64,000 nucleotides of DNA from Paenisporosarcina sp. OV554 (GCF_003058165.1 NZ_QBUC01000011.1:50207-114206); one strand, 5' to 3'; numbered from the stretch's first letter, positions 44,969 to 54,165 are shown. Notes: generated by a model from the sequence alone, not told the origin. Translations and numbers: made by a program.

Positions 44969-45583
44969 ATGAGCTTTACAAAGACGGTAAGTAAAGGTGT
45001 TATGACAGCTGCATTAGGATTATCATTAGTTGGGGGAGGAACATTTGCATACTTTAGCGATACTGTTAATACACAGAACACATTTGCTGCGGGTACATTA
45101 GATTTAGCAGTAAATCCTAATTTTGTTGTAAATATCGACAACATTAAACCAGGCGATGAAATTTACCGTGAGTTTACTTTAGAAAACAACGGTACATTAG
45201 ATATTAGTAAAGTATTACTAGATACTAAATATAATGTCGAAGATTTGAAATCAGATAATACTGATGATTTCGCAAAACATATTAAAGTGACCATTATGTA
45301 TAACACGAGCAGTGCGACTACTCCCATTGTTGAGACAACACTATACGACCTACAAAATCAAAAGCCAGATTTAACTGCAATTGATGTATACGAAGGCAAT
45401 ACTACGAAACCAGATGGAATTCCTGCTGCAGGTAAGGAAAAGATGTTCGTATTGTTCGAGTTTGTAGATAATGGACAAGATCAAAACAAATTCCAAGGCG
45501 ATAAATTACAAGTGGATTGGAAGTTTAACGCAGAGCAAACAGCTGGAACTTATTACGACGATACAGATGATAACAACAACTAA
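44969..45583 (+). CDS. Camelysin/TasA-family secreted protein (CalY-like)
   Basis: 204 residues: a signal sequence (TVSKGVMTAALGLSLVGGGT) followed immediately by FAYFSDTVNTQNTFAAGTL, the hallmark of CalY/TasA, and TLENNGTLDISKVLLD in the body, ending in an acidic Asp/Asn tail. Family members form extracellular fibres in the biofilm matrix (TasA) or are surface metalloproteases (camelysin, MEROPS M73); which applies here is not visible, and the zinc site is not obvious. GGGGG precedes the ATG by about nine bases. Encoded directly downstream of SipW; terminator at 45625. Confidence 0.9.
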   Translation: MSFTKTVSKGVMTAALGLSLVGGGTFAYFSDTVNTQNTFAAGTLDLAVNPNFVVNIDNIKPGDEIYREFTLENNGTLDISKVLLDTKYNVEDLKSDNTDDFAKHIKVTIMYNTSSATTPIVETTLYDLQNQKPDLTAIDVYEGNTTKPDGIPAAGKEKMFVLFEFVDNGQDQNKFQGDKLQVDWKFNAEQTAGTYYDDTDDNNN

Positions 45584-45624
45584 TATATAGTCAAATAGGG
45601 AAATGACTTCCCTACCTACCTCTT

Positions 45625-45656
45625 AAACCACCGTACAGTTCGATGTATGGTGGTTT
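45625..45656 (+). terminator. Terminator of the DUF4047-sipW-camelysin operon
   Basis: Arms AAACCACCGTAC / GTATGGTGGTTT with one mismatch. Confidence 0.7.
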
Positions 45657-45812
45657 AATTATGTCTCATACATAAGTGATGTTACTTTAAAGTATTTTTG
45701 TTAGTTCCAAAAATCCAATCTGTAACCGGCGTACAATAAAAAAGCAATTCCCTATAAGCATTCGTGTCAGCATGAGTTTTTCGGGAATCGGAAGGAGAAA
45801 AATAACTGTGCT

Positions 45813-47063
45813 CTAAGATATAGCATTCATAAAGATGTTTGAAATTTGGACAGCTTTCTCATACTGTTTCATCTCCACGAAGTGATAGTATAATTGCTTG
45901 CAGTACCTGTTAGTTAAAGTCGCATGATTGTTGGACTTGAAGTAAGGGATAGCATCCTTCTCTATGAAGCTGTAATACTGATCAAGTTTATCCTCTATAC
46001 GATAGATGAGAAGCTTGAATAATATTTTGTATAAACGGTTGTCCAATTCTTTTGCCACGGACATCCCTTCCTGAGCCTTGTTCAGCATTGCCGTTTTTCG
46101 CAGCAGCTTTCCTTCAAAGCAGCTTTTCAAATAATTGTGCAGACGTTGAAGAAATAAAACAGAAGGCTTCTCCGCCATACGGAGCGCCTCTCTAAAAAGC
46201 TTCTGTGCATTGGCATAATCTTCTCTTTTAAAGTATTGATAGCCTAAGTTGTTCAGGAGCATCCCTTTTTTATCAGGTGCATTCAGTGTTTCACTGTCAT
46301 GAATCAGATTATAATAGGATTCCTTCATCTCTTTGAAATCAAGATGTATATCTCCCCCAATCTGTAGAAGCATCAAGGACTCAGCGTTGATTGCCCTCAA
46401 GAAGTTATTCGTTTCCTTGAAGTGCCGTAACGCTTTTTCCGCAAATGCATAGGCCTTTACTTTGGAATCGATCCAGTAATAGGCTACGGCCAAGTGGTAA
46501 TAGTATTCAGGGTTGCCATACTCATCCTTATCTATTTCCTTCAAGACTTTTACAGCCTTTTGATGATTTTCAGTGTTTGAGCTATTGTAATTAGCTATGT
46601 AATATATGCCCAATACGTGCAATAGCAGGTTCTTTTCATAAGGCGGTAGCTCTGGATAGTCTCTTTTGATATGCTGCAAAATGACATATGTCTTATCGAA
46701 ATCACTCTGCAAGATATAATATCTAGCCTGCAGCAATCGGTACAGGGGATCATAGTTAGAAAAGCTGATAAATGGGGTTTCTTCTAGCTCTTTTTTAGTT
46801 TTCTCCACCGCCTTCATCCTTTGCATAATGATTGAGTTATGCCAGCGATGGAGCTGTTTCTCCATGTTCCCAAGACGGATAATCCCTTCTTCTATATCTA
46901 TGTGTAAGCGTTCTGAGAACAATCCGATGATTTCAGAAGAATAAGACGTTTGCCCGCGCTCGATTTTGCTAACGTGAGTGACTGAGCAAATTCCTCTGCC
47001 TAATTGTTCCTGTGTTAGACCCGCTTTTTGTCGGTAAAATTTAATGATTTTCCCTTCTAACAT
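45813..47063 (-). CDS. HTH-TPR regulator 3, RNPP-like
   Basis: 416 residues, the third paralogue: MLEGKIIKFYRQKAGLTQEQ then LGRGICSVTHVSKIERGQTS (helix-turn-helix), TPR-like repeats with YYILQSDFDKTYVILQHIK, YHLAVAYYWIDSKVKAYAFA and GYQYFKREDYANAQKLFREA. It reads toward the camelysin operon (convergent) and away from the I9-domain gene at 48204. AGGGGAGA lies about four to six bases before ATG 47063. It is presumed to sense a peptide, as for its relatives. A G-rich element (ACCCCAATT, inverted) sits 100 bp upstream. Confidence 0.85.
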   Translation of the reverse strand: MLEGKIIKFYRQKAGLTQEQLGRGICSVTHVSKIERGQTSYSSEIIGLFSERLHIDIEEGIIRLGNMEKQLHRWHNSIIMQRMKAVEKTKKELEETPFISFSNYDPLYRLLQARYYILQSDFDKTYVILQHIKRDYPELPPYEKNLLLHVLGIYYIANYNSSNTENHQKAVKVLKEIDKDEYGNPEYYYHLAVAYYWIDSKVKAYAFAEKALRHFKETNNFLRAINAESLMLLQIGGDIHLDFKEMKESYYNLIHDSETLNAPDKKGMLLNNLGYQYFKREDYANAQKLFREALRMAEKPSVLFLQRLHNYLKSCFEGKLLRKTAMLNKAQEGMSVAKELDNRLYKILFKLLIYRIEDKLDQYYSFIEKDAIPYFKSNNHATLTNRYCKQLYYHFVEMKQYEKAVQISNIFMNAIS

Positions 47064-48203
47064 ATAAATCTCCCCTTATGTTCCTAAGTAATATGAATGG
47101 AATTATTTTTATCATGAAACTTTGTTTATATAAGTTCTATAGAGATGTATATTTCAAAGTGTTACCCCAATTAGAAAAAGTCTGTTTCCTCTAGGCGATT
47201 TCCTTTGGAATCAGACTTTCATTTGCCCCCAATTTTAGGGATACAATCCGCCATTTTGGGTTTAATCTCTTCCTTCGTGACAGACTTCCGAACTAGTAAT
47301 ATCAATACCAGGAGTAATGACAAATCCCTGATCTACTTCAATTGTTGAATTGCTGGACGTTGTCAGGTGTCAGCTGATTCAAGATTTTCTCGCCATTTTT
47401 GTACTTTTCGGATTTTTTGCTAGCACATTGAACGGAAGGCTAGTTATTAAATTCAATCTCTTATTGCCCCAATCATAAACAAAGCTGAAAACACTGTCAA
47501 TTCGGGTAATAGAGCGCCTTTTCTATCTCACAATAAAATCAGACTAAAATTCAATCTATCAATTTGTCGTATTTAGGGGGATTTTCGTGCATTATGGGTA
47601 AAATCAATAAAATGTACCGAGAAAAATCAACTTTACTTTAAAACATCAAATCTAATTCATTACCTTAGATCTACAGAAAGAGATTACTCCAAATTCAAAA
47701 AGAAGCAAAAAAAAATTTATGTCCCTCGCTTCAGCTTGTTAAAAAAACTTTCCCTTTACTATTTCAAAAGATTCAACAACACTAACTGCTTCTTTTACTT
47801 TCAACAAATCAAAATGAGAATTCGTCATCTTTAGTTTTAATTTCATTTATTAATGCTATCAATCGATTGAATGTTTCTTGCAAAGTTTCAATAGAAGAAA
47901 CTCTTTTCACATATTGGATTTTGAAACGATTGAGAAAACCTTATATAAACAATTTTAAGGATGGTTCCCTTTGTGATTTGGAAACCATCCTTTTCTTTTA
48001 AGTTGGCATTATAGATTTAACTCGTTTCTTTTACTGCCCTATTCTCGCCAGTACTTTTTGAAAGGACAAAATAAATTGGAGTGAATTATTGTTCAATTAC
48101 CTAGCAAAGAGATCAAATGTCCTAAACAAGGGTAAAGTAGTACTAGAAATTGAAACTCATTAAGTTTGCATTGGCAATAAAATTAAAAGGAGAACCTGCT
48201 GCG
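47064..48203. other. 1.1-kb gap with decayed gene pieces and G-rich motifs
   Basis: G-rich elements (inverted) at 47161-47172, 47222-47237 and 47461-47472. Two minus-strand remnants lack proper starts: an about 47-codon piece in two frames near 47258-47460 (ILNQLTPDNVQQFNN / VDQGFVITPGIDIT) and one near 47806-47940 (ETLQETFNRLIALINEI). A terminator-like hairpin is at 47957-47992. No intact gene. Confidence 0.45.
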
Positions 48204-48713
48204 ATGAAGAACTATTATAGAGTGGTTATCATAGGATTATGTGTCATCTATTTAGGTTGTCAATTTGACATTGTAGATGGGAGAAAAGTGGATACGAAGA
48301 CGGAGAATGAACTGGAGGTAAAAGAAATGATGAACACGCCCATATATGTTGATCCAGAAATCGATTTAACGAGCCATAAGCAAGTTTCCGTAATTATCCA
48401 GTTTAAAACTAAGCCAGCTAAGATAGCTGTCATAGAAGCACAGGCAAAAGGACTGACATTATCGTTAGAAGAAGCAACGAAAAATGTAGAAGACAGCCAT
48501 ATACGTTTTCATAAAGACATTCAAACACTGTTAGAAAAAGAAAAAGTCCCTTACTCGATAACTAGATCGTATAAGACCGTTTACAATGGTGTGGCCATGG
48601 AGCTCCCCGCTTACGAAATCAAAAGATTGTTAAACTCAGCGGAAATTTCCACGATACACGCTGATAAAGAAATTCAGTTGGATCCCCCTATACTTCCGTT
48701 TGAACAGATGTAA
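48204..48713 (+). CDS. Orphan I9 (subtilisin propeptide) domain protein, probably lipid-anchored
   Basis: 169 residues. N-terminal hydrophobic segment ending in YLGC (a weak lipobox), then an Inhibitor I9 domain: VSVIIQFKTKPAKIAVIEAQ, SHIRFHKDIQTLLEKEKVPY, and TVYNGVAMELPAYEIKRLL. In Vpr-like enzymes such a segment is followed by the protease, but here the frame ends at residue 169 (..PPILPFEQM). It is either a truncated protease or a free-standing propeptide-type inhibitor/chaperone. AAAGGAGA precedes ATG 48204 by nine bases. It is divergent from regulator 3. Confidence 0.72.
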   Translation: MKNYYRVVIIGLCVIYLGCQFDIVDGRKVDTKTENELEVKEMMNTPIYVDPEIDLTSHKQVSVIIQFKTKPAKIAVIEAQAKGLTLSLEEATKNVEDSHIRFHKDIQTLLEKEKVPYSITRSYKTVYNGVAMELPAYEIKRLLNSAEISTIHADKEIQLDPPILPFEQM

Positions 48714-48718
48714 GAAAA

Positions 48719-48790
48719 GCGGAATGCGCCTCTCTAGCTTGACGCCATGAAAAGTGGCATGCAGACTGGCGCTTGGAGCTAGACATAGTA
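48719..48790. repeat. Intergenic repeat of the common Bacillales GCGCCT...GGAGCTAGAC type
   Basis: AAGCGGAATGCGCC, then TGGCGCTTGGAGCTAGAC, a stem-forming sequence frequently seen between genes in this order. A hairpin terminator follows at 48827-48857. Two TTACAACGTG copies (48911, 48931) follow. No gene in 48714-49148. Confidence 0.55.
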
Positions 48791-49098
48791 ACACCGGAAT
48801 TTTATACTTTCTTATATTTTAAAAGAGGGCTGCACGCTTCGTTTGGAAGCAGCCTTTCTGTTGGTGTGAAGTGAACAGATAGAGTGATATAAATTTCCAT
48901 GATTTTACTATTACAACGTGAAGCGCATTTTTACAACGTGAGTGGAGTGTTTCCTTCGTTCATCGTAAAAGCTCACAATATAAGAATAGTTCCTATATAG
49001 TTGAGAGTGGTAACTTCAAAGGTAAAACATTAAGTTCTCTTTTCATATGCCTCATCAATATAAGGACCTGACTTGGTTAGACACGCAATAATAAAAAA

Positions 49099-49123
49099 GA
49101 GCTAGCAAAAATACCGCTAACTC
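49099..49123 (-). terminator. Terminator of the HupE/UreJ gene
   Basis: GAGCTAGC / GCTAACTC with a run of T on the minus strand. Confidence 0.55.
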
Positions 49124-49148
49124 TCGTATTGATCAATACATGGCCTAA

Positions 49149-50210
49149 TTACAATCTTTGAATCAACCAATAAAATGCCAGCACAAAAATAAGGCAAGAC
49201 GTTGAGATCATCATTTTACGATACCATGGGAACCTTCGCAGCCATAGCAAGACGGGAAGTAATAGGCATAGGAACATGAGCTGGCCCGCTTCCACACCTA
49301 AATTAAACGTCAGGAGTGAGCCAATCAGATTGCTCTTTGGAAGTCCCGTTTCGGCCAAAGCCCCGGCGAAGCCCATGCCGTGAATCAGGCCAAATAAGGC
49401 CGTCAGTAGCCACCGCCATTTCGCCTTTTGAACAAACATATTTTCCACTGCCACATAACAGATCGTCAGGGCAATCAAGGCTTCGACCCAATGCGAACTG
49501 ACCTGAATACGGTCGGTGGCCACCAAGATTAGTGTTATGCTGTGGCCGATTGTAAAAGCAGTAACAATTTTCAACGCATCCTTGAAGCGAGATGCGATTA
49601 ATACTAAGGATAGCAAAAACAGCAAATGATCGTACCCGGTCAAAATGTGTTCGATTCCAAGTACAAAGTATTTCCATAGGACGGATCCAATTTCAGGCTG
49701 GGGCAGGTCCTGGGAAAGGTTAATCAGAATATCTCTATTAGTGCTATCAATCATATCCTGCTGAAAATATTCCCCTGCATGGACCATGAGTACACTCGTA
49801 TGAGCAGGCGCATCGTCAAACACCAGATCGTAATGAAGATTAAATTGTTCGATTTCTTCATCGGCGATAAACGCCAGTTGAATTTCCATGCCTCTTACGG
49901 CACCCTTTTGCGCCATGTTCATCGAAACCAATTCCATCGTTAAGGGCTTCGAATCCGCATCTATGCGAAGACCTTTCTGTAGGTAGGATTCGATTTTTTG
50001 CGAGGCCAGTTCATCGTTTACCAGATTATCCAAGTCAGTACCGAATTGTGGAAACAAGTCTGTTTGTTCAATAAAAAGATCATAGAGAATCTCGTTCCCT
50101 TCAATGTTTAAATCCGAGTAATTCATATTTATGGAATGCGCAAGCGAAGTTGTGGCAGTTCCAAAAAATAATAAGATGATAAACAATGACAGGAATGAAC
50201 GTCGAATCAT
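49149..50210 (-). CDS. HupE/UreJ_2-family membrane protein
   Basis: 353 residues. A signal peptide (FLSLFIILLFFGTATTSLAH) precedes an extracytoplasmic domain of about 150 residues, then six or so membrane segments in the C-terminal half. The conserved HupE/UreJ-like block is GIEHILTGYDHLLFLLSLV, with FTIGHSITLIL and FGLIHGMGFAGAL, whose histidines could bind metal. It is possibly a nickel/cobalt or other metal transporter, but the family's function is not settled. No hydrogenase or urease genes are near. The start ATG at 50210 has a weak site (AGGTCCC). A monocistronic unit with its own terminator. Confidence 0.82.
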   Translation of the reverse strand: MIRRSFLSLFIILLFFGTATTSLAHSINMNYSDLNIEGNEILYDLFIEQTDLFPQFGTDLDNLVNDELASQKIESYLQKGLRIDADSKPLTMELVSMNMAQKGAVRGMEIQLAFIADEEIEQFNLHYDLVFDDAPAHTSVLMVHAGEYFQQDMIDSTNRDILINLSQDLPQPEIGSVLWKYFVLGIEHILTGYDHLLFLLSLVLIASRFKDALKIVTAFTIGHSITLILVATDRIQVSSHWVEALIALTICYVAVENMFVQKAKWRWLLTALFGLIHGMGFAGALAETGLPKSNLIGSLLTFNLGVEAGQLMFLCLLLPVLLWLRRFPWYRKMMISTSCLIFVLAFYWLIQRL

Positions 50211-50235
50211 AATGGGACCTCATTTCATAGAAAGT

Positions 50236-50262
50236 GGAGAGAAAAGATTTACTTTTCTCTCC
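50236..50262. terminator. Hairpin terminator
   Basis: Perfect 11-bp arms GGAGAGAAAAG / CTTTTCTCTCC (50236-50246, 50252-50262), just past the dockerin remnant. Confidence 0.7.
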
Positions 50263-50275
50263 TTATTATCTGGTG

Positions 50276-50389
50276 CTATTGCAAAATCTTATTGGCGATC
50301 CAAACTAAATCTGCAAAATTAATCTTGTCGTTATGATTGATATCTGCATCTTTAACCATGTGCCAATCCTCACTTGTAATGGTCTTTCC
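50276..50389 (-). pseudogene. Dockerin-like C-terminal fragment
   Basis: A 37-codon minus frame with DADINHNDKINFADLVWIAN, an EF-hand-like calcium loop of the type I dockerin pattern, preceded by SEDWHMVK. It lies 47 bp past the stop of the metallophosphoesterase, in another frame, which suggests a lost C-terminal module. A partial copy only; the first loop is missing. Confidence 0.55.
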
Positions 50390-50435
50390 TTAATTCACCG
50401 TGTCCAGCGTTCAATAAATTCTTTTAAGCTAGAAG

Positions 50436-53400
50436 CTAATTCTTTACAGTTTCTGTTTCAAGGACGCTAATCTCCGCGGCCGCTGCCCAGCCGTTAACAC
50501 CCGCCGTTGCTTCGAGCTTGACATATGATGCATCTGTCGGATCAAAAGTTGCTACTTTCTCCGCATTGTCGTTTGCCCAAGTTCCGCTTGCAACTTTAGT
50601 AAAGGTCACTCCATCTGTACTTACATAAACGTTATATCCTGTAATATTTCCGTTGTTGCCTGATGGCCTTGGTAAATACGCGACCTTATCGATTGGGTAA
50701 GTTCCTCCAAGATTTAAGGTGATCGATTGAGGGAGAACATCAGATTTATCCCACTTTGTATGCCAAAAAGTTTGTGAATTTCCGTCAATCGCCATGGATG
50801 CTGAATTATTTTCACCAATCGTTTCCTGACTTGTCGCCGTTGCCGTCATCTGAGACTGAGTGATCTTATTAACCGTTACTTTAATGCTTGTTGTCAAAGG
50901 GACGTTATTGGGATTTTTCACCCCAGTTGGCAAAGTTACAGTTCCATTGACAGCGAAGTTTTGTGCAGTCTTTACAGTGGGATCATAGTTTGAAGCATCT
51001 ACATTCCATGTCACATTGGCTTCTCCCCTGCCTGCATCAGTATCCAAGGATACTGTCTTTGGCAATCCAAGGGCGTCCGCTGTCTTCGCCGTTCCGATTG
51101 TCAACCCTGTTATGTCAGCAGGCGCAGTGATGCTGTTTAAATTAACACTTTGAGCCTCAATGTCAATGTCCTGCGACGAACGGTTATACATGGAATCGTC
51201 GGCAAATACCCTGAGTATATATGGAGTTGTCGGCGACAAATCTGTAAACTTATACTGTCTGTATTCATCGAATGGTTTGTCTAGCGGCAGTGAAAGGCTG
51301 TTAAACGATTTGTCCACTTTCCCGGTGAGCTTGTTGATAAGCTGAATATTATATTCCAAAACGCGCACATTGTCATTTGCTTGCTTTATTGTAAAAGCAA
51401 GTTCGTTGTTTTTGTAGGAATCGAACGTAATACCCTCTTCAAACTGCGGAGCTATGAGTTCTCTTATATCGCTCCTGCTATAGGTAAAGGCCTCTTTACC
51501 TTCGCCAACGACTTTTACAGAAGGTATGCCTACATATTCATCTGTACTTAAGTTATACTGTTTGATGATCATTTTTGAACCGTAAACCTCTACGAAATTC
51601 ACGATGCGAGGTGTGGTTTTATAGTTAATATACGAGCCTTCTATATATCCGCCGTACGGACCGTTATCAATATAACTGGAATATGAACTCGCACCGCTGT
51701 CGAGATACGTAGCCGCACCTTGATAGTGAGAACGTTCGTCGGTCGGGTCGTATTGCGTATGACCTGACATATATACCACCTGCGAAAAATTATTGTTGGC
51801 AATATATTTACCTACATTATTACTTGCCGCGCTGCTCCAAGCCGATCCCCACACAGTTCCGCTTATAGGGTAGTGAGAAGATACAAATATGGGTTTGGTT
51901 GGATCGTAATCCTCTTCTTTTTTAATTTGGTCGAGGAAATTGGTGGCTTTTCCCACCGTTTTTTCGTTGTTATAATTTCCGTCAAAACCTACAAAATTAT
52001 ATCCTTTTACCTTTACCCTATAAGAATCGTTAAAGAAATTGTTATCGTATGAATTCGTTGACTCGTTCCACGCGCCCGCCGAACCGACAGGAATAAATTG
52101 TTCGGCTCCGCCCATATCATGGTTGCCTCTTACCATATAAAACTTCGTATTTTTTAACAAACCCTCATTTGTAAGTTTAGTATGTATGTCTGTCAGATTT
52201 TTCATCCACACATATTCATTGGCATTGTTACCGCCGGTAACGTCGCCAGGGATAAAAAGTACGTCGGCCTGTGGGAATAGTCTCAGTTCTGTTCTGTAGC
52301 CTTTTTCAATTTGCGCTATTTTTGCGGGATTAGAACTGATTTCTGGGTCGCTGTCTATAATCATATTTAAACCGGCGGGAGTTAATGTTTTATTGCTTTT
52401 TTGATAGATGAATAGGGCGTTGTTTAGTTCACGTTCGTAATAATTGATGGTTTCCTGTGTATATAATTTTACTTTTTGCGTTGTTGCAACCGTAGTTGCC
52501 GTATTCAAAACTTTTTTCAAATGATCAAAATCGGTTTGGCTGAAGCCGTTGCCGAGACCGTCTGCTATTAGTGTATTTGCTTCTGATATTGTGTCGTTAA
52601 GTGCATTCACATCTACTTTATTTACAGCGTAACTCTTATAATTAGCTTGAACTACATCACTGCCAAATGCACCTTTCCAAACATTCAGATCAGCTATATC
52701 GAATGAATTATCGCCATGTTTGCCCAATCCGTCGCTACCTATATTTAATGGGTTCGATGTATCTAAAGATCCGATCCCCAGCGAAGTTTCAGTCATTTTG
52801 TAACCATCAATATACAACGATCCGAGCATTTTATCTCTGTCTACAACAAATGTCACGTAACGCCAATCGGAAGCATTAAACGTGTCGCGCCCAAATTTTA
52901 CTGATGTGGTCGGGAATCCTAAATTCATATTGACCGAATTGGCTGATGTATAAATCGCCCAGCCTTCATTAGAGCTCTTAGTAAAATCCTTGTTTGATAA
53001 TATTACCTGATTATTGTTAGTGTCACCCTTATACCAGAAGGATGTGGTATAACTGTCATTACCAAAATTCAAGCTATGCGGTGTACCGACATAATTGCCG
53101 TCTCCACTTTCTAAGTGCAGAGCTTTGGTCCCAGGTAATACACCGTCTACATAACTATAATTTCCTTTCCCTTCCAAGTTCTCTTGATTTGCATCGTCCT
53201 TTAAATTATTATCGAATTTCATCGATGCAATAAGGGGATTGGCATTTAATACTGCGTTCGTGGGCAATGAAGTTTTTCTGTCACCATTTGATGGTAAACC
53301 AACTACAACGCGCAATTTTTTACCAATATCATTTAACGTTACGGTGTAGCTTTTGGATGTACCACCCGATTTCACATTAATATATTGATCGCTTATACGT

Positions 53401-53612
53401 GATTCCTGTACTTGCCATTGAAATGTTAGATTTTTGCTCATTGAACCATGATCCATGATTGCACCGGCGGTGATCGTTTGACCGTAAACCGGCTGCATAT
53501 TGTCGATTTTGACGATATTGTCGTCCGACTTGTTTGTAAGTGCGCCTGCGGTGGTCGATAACATAACGAATATCATCGTGAATACGAGTGAAATAGATAA
53601 AATTCTTTTCAT
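50436..53612 (-). CDS. Secreted multidomain metallophosphoesterase with LamG-like and F5/8-type C domains
   Basis: About 1,058 residues. Signal peptide (KRILSISLVFTMIFVMLSTT), LamG/concanavalin-like domain (about 110-330; TTSFWYKGDTN, LYIDGYKM), calcineurin-like phosphoesterase (MIIDSDPEIS, VLFIPGDVTG, YMVRGNHDMG, SSHYPISG, YMSGHTQYD), an Fn3-like segment, a bacterial-Ig-like stretch, and a C-terminal discoidin domain (NSASMAIDGNSQTFWHTKWD). It probably removes phosphate from an extracellular or wall substrate and binds glycan via its flanking domains. ATG 53612 has GGAGG nine bases upstream. A dockerin remnant follows. Base composition and modular layout are unlike the neighbours and suggest transfer. 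Confidence 0.85.
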   Translation of the reverse strand: MKRILSISLVFTMIFVMLSTTAGALTNKSDDNIVKIDNMQPVYGQTITAGAIMDHGSMSKNLTFQWQVQESRISDQYINVKSGGTSKSYTVTLNDIGKKLRVVVGLPSNGDRKTSLPTNAVLNANPLIASMKFDNNLKDDANQENLEGKGNYSYVDGVLPGTKALHLESGDGNYVGTPHSLNFGNDSYTTSFWYKGDTNNNQVILSNKDFTKSSNEGWAIYTSANSVNMNLGFPTTSVKFGRDTFNASDWRYVTFVVDRDKMLGSLYIDGYKMTETSLGIGSLDTSNPLNIGSDGLGKHGDNSFDIADLNVWKGAFGSDVVQANYKSYAVNKVDVNALNDTISEANTLIADGLGNGFSQTDFDHLKKVLNTATTVATTQKVKLYTQETINYYERELNNALFIYQKSNKTLTPAGLNMIIDSDPEISSNPAKIAQIEKGYRTELRLFPQADVLFIPGDVTGGNNANEYVWMKNLTDIHTKLTNEGLLKNTKFYMVRGNHDMGGAEQFIPVGSAGAWNESTNSYDNNFFNDSYRVKVKGYNFVGFDGNYNNEKTVGKATNFLDQIKKEEDYDPTKPIFVSSHYPISGTVWGSAWSSAASNNVGKYIANNNFSQVVYMSGHTQYDPTDERSHYQGAATYLDSGASSYSSYIDNGPYGGYIEGSYINYKTTPRIVNFVEVYGSKMIIKQYNLSTDEYVGIPSVKVVGEGKEAFTYSRSDIRELIAPQFEEGITFDSYKNNELAFTIKQANDNVRVLEYNIQLINKLTGKVDKSFNSLSLPLDKPFDEYRQYKFTDLSPTTPYILRVFADDSMYNRSSQDIDIEAQSVNLNSITAPADITGLTIGTAKTADALGLPKTVSLDTDAGRGEANVTWNVDASNYDPTVKTAQNFAVNGTVTLPTGVKNPNNVPLTTSIKVTVNKITQSQMTATATSQETIGENNSASMAIDGNSQTFWHTKWDKSDVLPQSITLNLGGTYPIDKVAYLPRPSGNNGNITGYNVYVSTDGVTFTKVASGTWANDNAEKVATFDPTDASYVKLEATAGVNGWAAAAEISVLETETVKN

Positions 53613-53639
53613 TACATGAAACCTCCAAATTTTAAGTAT

Positions 53640-53880
53640 TTTAAGAGTCTGTTCAAAAAGCTTGTAAAATTGAGTAAAAAACAAAACCGTAGCGAAACTT
53701 TGATGCGGAACTCATTGATTATATCGATTATGTCGACGACTCCATTGTGCTGGAGAAGGTCGCCCCTCTTTACAAGGATGGTGGGCATCCTCCTATCGAT
53801 CGGGATGAGAGGAGATTTTTCGTCACGGAAATCCCCCTTTCGTTTCCAATATTGGAACCTTGATTTCTCCTTCTACTGTT
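53640..53880 (+). mobile_element. Insertion-sequence remnant
   Basis: GAGTCTGTTCAAAAAGCTTG resembles IS ends, followed by a transposase-like N-terminal piece read on plus (ELIDYIDYVDDSIVLEKVAP, YKDGGHPPIDRDERR), as in IS1182/IS5-group enzymes. The rest of the element is missing. No other gene in 53881-54352. Confidence 0.45.
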
Positions 53881-54140
53881 CTCATTAAACTGAAACAGTG
53901 CTTTAATCCTGGTAGGCCGATATTTTGAAGTTCACCTCCCAGAATAGGGGGAATACATGACAATAGACGGCACAATATAACACAATCACACAAATTACCT
54001 CTTGTATAAACAAATAATACACAATCATTATTGATTTTCTGTAAATATTGTGTAAATTGTTGTAGATTTACTTGCTACTTGAAATTTGAGGAGAGAAGCT
54101 GAAATGAGATAAACTGAGTTTAAAAAACACATAAAAAAAA

Positions 54141-54165
54141 AGGAAAGTAGACGGCTACTTTTCCT
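54141..54165 (-). terminator. Hairpin terminator
   Basis: AGGAAAGTAG/CTACTTTTCCT with eight T downstream on the minus strand. It lies well past pdaC, whose own hairpin is at 54353. Confidence 0.6.
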
